This document shows positions 22,370 to 31,009 of a stretch of 64,000 nt of DNA, one piece after another. This DNA comes from Juglans regia (lineage: Eukaryota > Streptophyta > Magnoliopsida > Fagales > Juglandaceae): assembly GCF_001411555.2 (NCBI RefSeq), contig NC_049909.1, positions 2,341,875-2,405,874 of the forward strand, read 5' to 3'. Position 1 is the stretch's first letter, and every line of letters begins with the position of its first letter. The notes below the pieces were generated by a model that was not told the DNA's origin, did no database searches, and worked only from the letters and a program-made list of their open reading frames with translations. The position numbers and the translations under genes are program-made.

Positions 22370-23873
22370 GGTGTTGTAACACCCCGCTCCCCGATAAAGA
22401 TACTTTTAGAATTTTCGGGGAGCCAGTGTACTACTAAACTTAACTAAAAACTTTTTTTTTAGTGATGCGTCATATGTGAAAGATTTCATAAATAAAACAA
22501 ATTTTATTAAATACTTGAAATCTAAAGTAGAGTCTGCGAAAGTATTTATTTTAAAAAAATACTAAAATCTTATGTGTTTATCAAACTAATTTATTTAAAT
22601 CTTAAATCATAAACTGAACATGACAAAAACTATCTAGGCCTCTGTCTCGCCTCTATGGATCAAGTCCTGTCCTGCAGCTTCATCCTCATAAATGTCATCG
22701 CTTGGGATGGTTTAAAAACATAAAAATATATAAAAACGAGTCGAATACTCAATAAGCAACACATCATACATTAAACATAATAAATATAAGATTTATTGAA
22801 AAACATACATACTCATAAATACATACGTAAATAACATAAACATGAATATGAACTTATCTTTCACTTATCATAGGTCGTTACCCACTGTTGACCCCGTGAG
22901 TTAGAGCTAGCGAATCGAAGTATATTCTGATTCCGTCCGTGACCGTGGGTTATGGAATCCATACATAAGAAATGCATACTGGGTGCACTACCAGCATGCA
23001 CGACCTGTCAATGCAATATGCTCATAACATAGGTACCGTCTTCATATCATAACATAGGCCATTACATATCTTATCATTCATACTTAATCATAATCATACT
23101 TGCATACTTGTCATATCATATCATATATTTCAAATGAAATTGCATTCTTTCATAATTTTGGTTATACATGTTTCCTTACATAAAATCATAATTTTTCATA
23201 AATATTTTGATGCATAAATCTTCACATAAAATCATGTATGGCTTTTCATAAATATTTTAATTCATCAGACCCACATAAAATCATGAATTTTCATAAATAA
23301 TGTTATGCATAACTCTCACATATAATCATATCTTTTCATAAATATTTTGATGCATAACTCTTTTCATAAAATCATGAATTTTCATAAATAATTTAATGTA
23401 TAAATCTTCACATAAAATCATGAATTTTCATAATTTTATCATGATTTGAGTACGTAAAAGAAAGCTTCCAATGTAGGATGTACATGCATAATATTTTTTT
23501 ATAAAAGACATGTCATTTACAGTATATACTTGTAAAGGTATGATCATGCTACTTGTCTCATAGCACTAATCCAATATTTCTAGAGTGCAACTGATTACCT
23601 ATAAACATGTCAATAATTTTTGTAAATTCCTAATTAATCACGTGATTTGTTACTAAAACCTCTTGGATCCTAAAATTTTATCACTCTTTAAATATTTTCA
23701 TATTTATAAAATTCCTCCAAAAATCTTACACGATTAAATCCTAAAAGTATGACCTACTCTTTCGTGGACCAATTTCTCATAAATCTATAATCCCATTAAG
23801 TCCATATCTTAATTAGTCCAATGGCAAATTTAAGTGAAATTCATAACAATATTCATTTTTGCCAGTACGTAAC

Positions 23874-24278
23874 TGTAAAGCTTCAAAGGCAGAGAAATAA
23901 AATGTATAAAATATTTCTGCGTTGCTTATTAATTACAGAGTATACGACTGTTTAAATATACATGCAGATAACAACTTCCTCCTATACATAAGCTATTTGA
24001 AATTCAAAAATTATATCACATTGCTAATGAACAGAACAGATTCGTATCAATCTGAAGCTATGGCTTGTAGTGTTCTGTTTTAATTTGAATTTGACTTTTC
24101 TGAAGCTGTGGCTTGTAGTGTTCTGTTTTAATTTGAATTTGACTTTTATCCTCAATATAACAGATGGAACGGATTGCCCGAAGTATTAGTAACTTGAAAA
24201 CTGGAAAGATTCTTCATATCAGTTGTTGCCGTGGCTTATGGTGTTCTGTTACAGTCAGGTTGAAGTTTATCACCAATA
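23874..24278 (-). repeat. 3' LTR of the short copia
   Basis: 405 bp. Contains a direct duplication of about 47 bp (CTGAAGCTATGGCTTGTAGT... and CTGAAGCTGTGGCTTGTAGT..., about 24052-24146). The last codons of the gag-RT frame and its stop lie inside this LTR. Confidence 0.92.
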
Positions 24279-26110
24279 CGCCCCCTCAACCGAATGGGCA
24301 GGTCTTGCACATGAAGGTTGTCCCGCAAAAGTTTGAAACGAGCAGAAGATAGTGGTTTTGTTAATAAATCTGCTAGCTGATCCTTAGTTGATAGAAATGA
24401 AACCTGAAGCTTTTTTCCTAAAACTTGATCCCGAACATAGTGAAAATCAATTTCAATATGTTTAGTTCTAGCATGAAAAACTGGATTAGAGGATAAATAA
24501 GTAGCTCCAATGTTATCACACCATAACCTTGGAGTGGATACTAATGGAAGCCGCAAATCGTGTAAAACCGACTGAAGCCAATGTAATTCAGCTGCTGTAT
24601 TGGAGAGAGATTTATATTCAGATTCAGTGCTGCTACGAGCAACAGTTTGTTGTTGTTTGCAGCTCCAACTGATCAAATTGGATCCATGAAAAATGCAATA
24701 TGCCCCCACACTACGTCTGTCATCTCTATCTCCAGCCCAGTCTGCATCACTAAAGCTTTGAAGAGAGTGATCATTATTTTTTGTGAAATAAAGTCCATAA
24801 CTTACCGTGAGTTTAAGATACCGAAGAATCCGTTTGACAACCTGCCAATGAGTGTCCTTTGGGTGGTGCATGAATTTACTAACACGGTGAACTGCGAAAG
24901 CGATATCAGGACGAGTGAAACCCAAGTAATGTAAAGCACCAACCGTGCTTCTATAAAGCTGAGGATCAGAAAAATCATGGCCATCAAACTTAGATAACAT
25001 GCAGGTTGTACTCATGGGCGTCGAACAAGGCTTTGCTTCATCCATTTTCACTCGTTGTAAGAGGTCAACAACATATTTTCTTTGAGTCAAAAATAAATCA
25101 TGGCCAACAAACAAAGCCTCAATACCAAGAAAATAGGATAGATTGCCCAAATCTTTTACTGGGAAGGTAGCGCCGAGTTCCTTAATAAATTTATCAATTT
25201 CATTGGAAGAGGTCCCAGTAATGATTATATCATCAACATAGATGAGGATAAAAATAGAGAAGTTATTGTTATGAAGCGTAAATAAAGAGGTATCCGCTTT
25301 GGAACCAATAAATCCCATTTGCTGCAATTTTTCAGTTAGCCTAGAGAACCAAGCTCGGGGAGCTTGTTTAAGGCCATATAAACTCTTCTTTAAACAGCAA
25401 ACATGATTGGGAAAATCAGGGTGAATATACCCTTGAGGCTGTTGCATAAAAACTTCTTCCTGCAGGAGGCCATGAAGAAAAGCATTTTGGATGTCAATTT
25501 GCCGAATACTCCATTGCTTTGTAATAGCTATAGATAATAATAACCGAATAGTCCCGGGCTTAACCACGGGACTAAAGGTTTCCGTGTAGTCAACATCTTG
25601 TTGTTGATGATACCCTTTCGCCACAAGTCTCGCTTTAAAACGTTCAACACTACCATCTGCATGTTTTTTAATGCGGAATACCCATTTGTTCCCAACAAGA
25701 TTATTGCTTTGTTTGGGTGGAACAAGATCCCAAGTTCCATTTTTGACGAGAGCATTAAACTCAACGTGAGATGCAAAGGCAGAATTTAGTGCTGTCCAAA
25801 CTTCAGCAGAGGTGCTGTAGTGGGCAACCTGGGCCAATACCTCATCTGTAAGAGAAGAGTTGAGGCAGCTAAGGATAAGATTATCTTGAGTTTCCCATAT
25901 ATCAAAGGATGGGTTGGGAGTTGTAGAACCATCAGAGGCAGTAATGGTTTTGGCTGGCTGTTGGATTGTGCCATCAATATAGCCGAAGACCTTTTGGCCT
26001 TTGAGGTAGGGTAACATGGTGGCTTTCCATGTTGGGAAGTTTAGACATGTGAGTTTAGTAATGTTAATGGAGGAAGATGGGTTGAAGGTGGGAAGGCTAG
26101 ACGCAGGCAT
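24236..26110 (-). CDS. Uninterrupted gag-RT-RNase H fusion ORF of the short copia
   Basis: 624 codons from the ATG at 26110, 48 bp inside the 5' LTR, to a stop inside the 3' LTR. Residues 1-115 are the front of a copia gag ([40 protein letters not shown]). At about residue 115 the frame jumps straight into RT ([36 protein letters not shown]). It then has [20 protein letters not shown], catalytic YVDD ([14 protein letters not shown]) and a complete RNase H ([54 protein letters not shown]). Zinc knuckle, protease and integrase are all missing, by an in-frame deletion. No stop or frameshift interrupts it, which is unusual here and agrees with the recent insertion. Whether it is translated is unknown. 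Confidence 0.85.
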   Translation of the reverse strand: MPASSLPTFNPSSSINITKLTCLNFPTWKATMLPYLKGQKVFGYIDGTIQQPAKTITASDGSTTPNPSFDIWETQDNLILSCLNSSLTDEVLAQVAHYSTSAEVWTALNSAFASHVEFNALVKNGTWDLVPPKQSNNLVGNKWVFRIKKHADGSVERFKARLVAKGYHQQQDVDYTETFSPVVKPGTIRLLLSIAITKQWSIRQIDIQNAFLHGLLQEEVFMQQPQGYIHPDFPNHVCCLKKSLYGLKQAPRAWFSRLTEKLQQMGFIGSKADTSLFTLHNNNFSIFILIYVDDIIITGTSSNEIDKFIKELGATFPVKDLGNLSYFLGIEALFVGHDLFLTQRKYVVDLLQRVKMDEAKPCSTPMSTTCMLSKFDGHDFSDPQLYRSTVGALHYLGFTRPDIAFAVHRVSKFMHHPKDTHWQVVKRILRYLKLTVSYGLYFTKNNDHSLQSFSDADWAGDRDDRRSVGAYCIFHGSNLISWSCKQQQTVARSSTESEYKSLSNTAAELHWLQSVLHDLRLPLVSTPRLWCDNIGATYLSSNPVFHARTKHIEIDFHYVRDQVLGKKLQVSFLSTKDQLADLLTKPLSSARFKLLRDNLHVQDLPIRLRGRIGDKLQPDCNRTP

Positions 26111-26157
26111 CTTGGAGTGGATCGGTTAGACGTTAGTCTTACTGGCGGATGATACCA

Positions 26158-26562
26158 TGTAAAGCTTCAAAGGCAGAGAAATAAAATGTATAAAATATTT
26201 CTGCGTTGCTTATTAATTACAGAGTATACGACTGTTTAAATATACATGCAGATAACAACTTCCTCCTATACATAAGCTATTTGAAATTCAAAAATTATAT
26301 CACATTACTAATGAACAGAACAGATTCGTATCAATCTGAATCTATGGTTTGTAGTGTTCTGTTTTAATTTGAATTTGACTTTTCTGAAGCTGTGGCTTGT
26401 AGTGTTCTGTTTTAATTTGAATTTGACTTTTATCCTCAATATAACAGATGGAATGGATTGCCTGAAGTATTAGTAACTTGAAAACTGGAAAGATTCTTCA
26501 TATCAGTTGTTGCCGTGGCTTATAGTGTTCTGTTACAGTCAGGTTGAAGTTTATCACCAATA
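26158..26562 (-). repeat. 5' LTR of the short copia
   Basis: 405 bp, the same length as its partner, and carrying the same internal duplication of about 47 bp. It is followed on the minus strand, without a gap, by the primer-binding site at about 26144-26157. Confidence 0.92.
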
Positions 26563-26936
26563 GTAACCAATACCGATAGATAGAGAATTAAGGAGAGAGA
26601 GTGTGTCAGAGAAAAAGATTACGGGGAAGACTTGAAGGCAATTGGGCTTAAATGATATTTTATTTAAAAAACTTAAAAGTTGGAACATACTTTTTAAAAA
26701 GTTATAATAATATTCCATTAGAATGACATTCTTTTCACTTGACATTGAGGGCTACACGAAAAGGTTACTAAGTCAGCTATCATCACTTGAAAATTATAAA
26801 AGCAATTGAGAAAGGCGGAGAGAACTAGGCCGGCACCTGGCACCTGCTTATTGTCTGGTACCGCTAGTATACGATTGATAAAGAATAAACTAATAAACTA
26901 TTGAGAGAAGAATAGACATAATATAACCTTAAGGAA

Positions 26937-27175
26937 AATGTTAATCTTTCCACTCATTTTTTTTCAGAAGTTACTGTTAGAACTTTTTTATTCTTTTTTT
27001 TTTATTATTATTTTTTACTTAATAATTAAGTAAATAATTTTTAATAATATTATATATTTTTATTTTTTTAAAAATAATTAAAAGTATTAAAACATACATA
27101 AAAAAAAATATAAAAAATAACTAGCGAGAACTCCAGCAATAGCCCTTAGCAGTAGGAGTAGCATCGTCCTAACCT
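26937..27175. mobile_element. Decayed MITE related to 10449-10868
   Basis: The right end (GCGAGAACTCCAGCAATAGC, then AGTAGCATCGTCC) resembles a mutated form of the GGGAGCTCCCAGCGGGAGC...TGTAGCACGATCC end at 10825-10873. The AT-rich core shares the TTACTT..TGATTAAG-type and AATAATTTTTAATAAT motifs. The left end is weak. Confidence 0.45.
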
Positions 27176-27425
27176 TAAAGAGGTCAAGAGAAAAAGAATT
27201 GTTGTGCGATAGAGAAGTGCAGGAACGTGCGAGCGTTGGAGATTTGCTAAATGCTAGATGTGGGCATGCATGACGCTAAGGAATAAGGACAATATATATA
27301 TAGGGAGAGAAATTTGGGAAAGGATGACGAAGAGTTGAAGTTGGACTCTGATACTGATTGACAGATGAAATCACAGTTTGAATTAAAGATATATTTTACA
27401 ATTAAAGAATAATTTAGATTTATAA

Positions 27426-28838
27426 TGCGTTTGGATAGCGAGAATATTTAAGAAGTGTTGAAAATATTTATGAATAATTATGAGTAGAGATTGAAGTGAA
27501 TTTGTAGATCCTATTGAGAGTATTTTGAGTTATTTAGATATGTGAAATATGTCGAGTTGTTGATTTTGGAAAGATAGTTGAAAAAGATGTGGGTTTCATA
27601 AATATTATAATGATTTTATTTTTACTAATAAATATTATAGTAATTTTATTATAGTAATTTTTTAATATTAATAAATATTGTAATGTTTTATTTTATTTTT
27701 ATATATAATAATGATAAATATTATAATGATTTTATTTTTAATTTATATATAATAGAGATAAATATTATAATGATTTTATTTTCATATATATAATAGTGAT
27801 AAATATTATAGTAATGTTATTTTTTATTTATATATTATAGTGATTTTATTTTTTATCTATATATAATAGTGATAAATATTATTGATTTTAATTTTTATTT
27901 ATATATAATAGTGATAAATATTATAGTGGTTTTATTTTTTATTTATATATAATAGTGATAAATATTATAGTGATTTTATTTTTTATTTATATATAATAGT
28001 GATAAATATTATAGTGATTTTGCTTTTTATTTATATATTATATTGGTTTTATTTTTTTATTTATATATAATAATGTTTTTATTTTTTATTTATATATAAT
28101 AGTGATAAATAGTGATTTTATTTTTTATTTATATATTATAGTGATTTTATTTTTTATTTATATATAATAGTGATAAATATTATAGTGATTTTATTTTTTA
28201 TTTATATATAATAGTGATAAATATTATAGTGATTTTATTTTTTATTTATATATTATAGTGATTTTATTTTTTATTTATATATAATAGTGATTTTATTTTT
28301 TATTTATATATAATAGTGATAAATATTATAGTGATTTTATTTTTTATTTATTTATTATAGTGATTATATTTTTTATTTATGTATTATAGTGAAATTATTT
28401 TTTATTTATATATAATTGTGATAAATATTATAGTGATTTTATTTTTTATTTATATATAATAGTGATAAATATTATTGATTTTATTTTTATTTATATATAA
28501 TAGTGATAAATATTATAGTGATTTTATTTTTTATTTATATTTAATAGTGATAAATATTATTGCGATTTTATTTTTTATTTATATATAATAGTGATAAATA
28601 TTATTGTGATTCTATTTTTTATTTATATTTAATAGTGATAAATATTATAGTGATTTTATTTTTTATTTATATATAATAGTGATAAATATTATAGAATATT
28701 TGTGAATAATTATGAGTAAAGATTGGAGTGAGTTTGTGTGTTCCATTGAGAGTATTTTAAATTATTTGACATGTGAAGTATTTCTAATAGTACGAAAATA
28801 CTTGGAAAGTGTTGGTGTATGTTGGCTACCCAAACGCA
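27426..28838. mobile_element. Inverted-repeat element filled with an AT-rich tandem array
   Basis: The left end TGCGTTTGGATAGCGAGAAT and right end GGCTACCCAAACGCA are inverted matches, and both subterminal regions share GAATATTTATGAATAATTAT and GAGTAGAGATTGAAGTGA-like sequence, the right side as an AT-altered direct copy. The centre (about 27600-28690) is a degenerate tandem array of units of about 40-60 bp built from TATAGTGATTTTATTTTTTA, TTTATATATAATAGTGATAA and ATATTA. No ORF. A hAT-like MITE that acquired a minisatellite is the simplest reading. Confidence 0.65.
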
Positions 28839-29046
28839 GCCTTAGAAATGAGTTGAGATTATTTGAGATGGTTTTTAAATAGTAGAATAAAATATTTTTA
28901 AAATATTATTTTTTAATATTATTATTATTTTAAAATTTAAAAAAATTGAATTTTTTATTATATTTTATGTAAGAATTTTAAAAAATTGTACGAAATGATG
29001 AATATGAGATGAGTTGAGGCGGTTTTTAAATTTAAACATCCCCTAA
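28839..29046. mobile_element. MITE, GAGATGAGTTGAG family
   Basis: Runs from GCCTTAGAAATGAGTTGAGA to GATGAGTTGAGGCGGTTTTT and then AAACATCCCC. Its core AAAATTTAAAAAAATTGAAT matches the family at 12083 (inverted), 29933 and 43789. It directly abuts the preceding inverted-repeat element. Confidence 0.6.
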
Positions 29047-29331
29047 AGTAGTTGATTGAGAATGATTGAAACTATATAGGTATTTACGATCAATATTGAT
29101 TTTAAATTGAAATAAAATTATAATAGCCACTTTTTAAAATTTAAAATGAGTCTAACTCGTTTAATAAATAATAAATAAGATTTAATTTAATTTTTATGTC
29201 GAATTAAAATTCCTAATCGATCTCAATAATTTATTATTGTTGGACTTATCCACTATAACTCATTAAATATAATTTAGGTTCAATAAAATTTTTTAAATCC
29301 AACCTTAAAATTATTCGGCCAGGTCGTTACA

Positions 29332-29640
29332 GGTATATTGAAAGAAATAATCACATTGACACCCCTTTTATTTGGAAGGCCAGAAATCATCCTGCTGCAC
29401 CATCTAATGAAGAGATGCCATCCGAGCAACAATCCGAATCTTGCCTTGCATGACCAGATTCTTGTTTATTGTAAATATGTTATAATCTTCTTATTTTCTA
29501 AAGAATCCCTGTGATTACGTACCATATACATGTACAGACACATGATGCATTTGTAAATAAGATCACTATCTCACTCTCACGTTAAGCTGAGTTTCCACAA
29601 CTTGTCTTCATTTTCTTCTGTTTGTCCAATTGTAAGATTC
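29332..29640 (+). other. Possible 3' LTR of the plus-strand copia
   Basis: Directly beyond the proposed end of solo LTR D. If D is removed, this follows the copia polypurine tract at 22360-22374, where an LTR should begin. The content (CCTTGCATGACCAGATTCTT, GTTTATTGTAAATATGTTAT, AGATCACTATCTCACTCTCA) looks like a copia LTR, but no second copy exists here to prove it. Confidence 0.4.
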
Positions 29641-29932
29641 AACTTAATATATTATATATTCATGAAAAAAATCATGTAGTATTTTTCAATACCAATTGTA
29701 AGAAATCCCAGATTTACAAATCAAATATGAAGTGAAATTAACAAACTCTAAACATAAAAGTTTAAATGAATCAAGAACAAAATTCAAATTGCAGGGAAAA
29801 TCATATCCTAAGTTTGAAAAAAAAAAAAAATTAAATCTATTGTTCTTATTATCACAACCATTTCATTGTCAATTCTTTTCCAATAAGACAGCAGTAGTCT
29901 CGCTTATCGAAAAAGAATCCTAGTTTGTTTTT

Positions 29933-30139
29933 AGAAATGAGATGAGATGAGTTGAGATTAAAGTTAAAAAGTTAAAAAAAATATTGTTAAAAAATATTTT
30001 TTAATATTATTTTTATTTTAAGATTTGAAAAAGTTGAATTATTTATTTTATTTTATATGAAAATTTGAGAAAATTGTAATAATGAGACAAGAGATTTTCA
30101 AAGTTTTGAAAGTTTTAGATTTTAGTCTTGAAAGCAAAC
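29933..30139. mobile_element. MITE, GAGATGAGATGAGTTGAGAT family
   Basis: Inverted ends GTTTGTTTTTAGA and TCTTGAAAGCAAAC enclose ATGAGATGAGATGAGTTGAG and the shared core ATTTGAAAAAGTTGAATTAT. 207 bp, no ORF. Confidence 0.75.
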
Positions 30140-30252
30140 CATGAGTTAAATGGTCTAACATTTGCTAAATTCAGTGATGGTGAGAAAAAATTTACATCAC
30201 AATATTTTCTAAAATAACTTCTCATTTTAGTCTAATTTAGTAAATTAAGATG

Positions 30253-30380
30253 AGTAATGCTAGTGCAAGTTGTAGGTGTACGAGTTTTGTGCAAGTCTTT
30301 TGTAAAAATGTGAATTCTCCCATAATTAAAATGATTTTTATATGATAAATAATTCATTGAGTGCGCAAGTATTGTGCACT
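30253..30380. mobile_element. MITE upstream of the kinesin gene (AGTAATGCTA family)
   Basis: AGTAATGCTAGTGCAAGTTG at the left, then GTTTTGTGCAAGTCTTTTGT and a TTGTGCACTC end. A sister copy lies downstream of the same gene at 36195-36341, so one family brackets the kinesin locus. Confidence 0.6.
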
Positions 30381-30752
30381 CTTTTTTCAAAAAGAATAAA
30401 ATATACTATTAAAAAACAAATCAATGCGTCATTCTTATAAACAATCAACTTATATTAATTGAAAAAATGCACGGTCATCATGCCACCTTAGCATAAATAT
30501 TAAAAAAAAAATAAAAACAATAAATTAGAGAAAATTTAAAAATAAAATAAAGCCACAAAATTTTAAAAAATATCTTAATTAAATAAAAAAGCATGAAATC
30601 TAAAAGGGAAAAAAGTAATAAAAAACCGAAATTCATAAAATTAAGAACCAGTAAGTAATTTTTGCCAAAAAAACAACACCTAATCCTATGAAGCTCATTC
30701 AAAATTTGGTGCTTTTTAGATGGCCCGGTTATGAAATTTCAAAATTCAAACA
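30381..30752. other. AT-rich distal upstream region of the kinesin gene
   Basis: A-rich plus-strand sequence; the minus-strand ORF at 30478-30702 is a product of poly-A. No element is identified apart from the MSA-like site just downstream. Confidence 0.4.
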
Positions 30753-30763
30753 GCCAACGGTCA
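30753..30763 (+). promoter_or_regulatory. Putative MSA (mitosis-specific activator) element
   Basis: GCCAACGGTCA matches the MSA consensus YCYAACGGYYA, bound by three-repeat MYB factors, at 10 of 11 positions including the AACGG core. It lies about 250 bp upstream of the kinesin ATG, in the sense orientation. MSA elements drive G2/M expression of plant mitotic genes, kinesins included, so the place fits. A single short motif can occur by chance. Confidence 0.45.
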
Positions 30764-30888
30764 TCTATGTCCCAAGTAACGCAGATGCACTTGAATCAAA
30801 TTCTGCGTAAGCTCTAATCGACGAAATCTACGGAAACCCAAAGGATTGATTATTGTAAACAAAACTTTCTTTACCCCCGCTTAATTTG

Positions 30889-30913
30889 ATCTCTCTCTCT
30901 CTCTCTCCCTCCT
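30889..30913 (+). promoter_or_regulatory. CT-repeat pyrimidine tract near the kinesin transcription start
   Basis: A run of CT dinucleotides ending CCCTCCTCGG, about 100 bp upstream of the ATG. Pyrimidine tracts at this place are common in plant core promoters and 5' untranslated regions. Confidence 0.5.
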
Positions 30914-31009
30914 CGGAGATTCGAAAGCTTACTGTTTTCTCTTTTTCTCTTTCCCAGCTCCTTTTTAGCGCTCGTTCAAAAAACAGTCTTACCTTATTTG
31001 AATTTGTCA

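Larger units (their letters stand above)
23874..26562 (-). mobile_element. Short non-autonomous Ty1-copia element with gag-RT fusion
   Basis: Two 405-bp LTRs (23874-24278, 26158-26562) differ at about six positions (roughly 1.5%, counted by eye) and are flanked by the perfect duplication GTAAC (23869-23873, 26563-26567). On the minus strand the LTR runs TATTGGTGAT...GCTTTACA, again TA...CA. The primer-binding site TGGTATCATCCGCC directly follows the 5' LTR and matches tRNA-Met in its first eight bases. A polypurine tract (GGTTGAGGGGGCG) directly precedes the 3' LTR. At 2689 bp it lacks protease and integrase, so it must have used another element's enzymes. It is the youngest-looking insertion in the window and sits inside solo LTR D. 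Confidence 0.93.
22375..29331 (-). mobile_element. Antisense solo LTR D with nested insertions
   Basis: Opens TGTAACACCCCGCTCCCC and is, to about 23868, the diverged reverse complement of the right half of the solo LTR at 39849-42524 (shared GCCAGTGTACTACTAAACTT-like end, ACCCACTGTTGACC, GCATGCACGACCTG blocks). The proposed far end GGTCGTTACA at 29331 mirrors the TGTAACGACC start of that relative. Flanks are GGTGT (22370-22374) and GGTAT (29332-29336), a duplication with one change. Subtracting the nested copia (2694 bp with duplication), the inverted-repeat element at 27426-28838 and MITEs leaves about 2.4-2.65 kb, close to a 2.7 kb LTR. Homology of the right part is weak, so the right boundary is tentative. 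Confidence 0.6.

Noticed and set aside
27600..28690. AT-rich array considered as a centromeric satellite or CRISPR
   Set aside because: Units vary in length and order and the array is confined within one inverted-repeat element.
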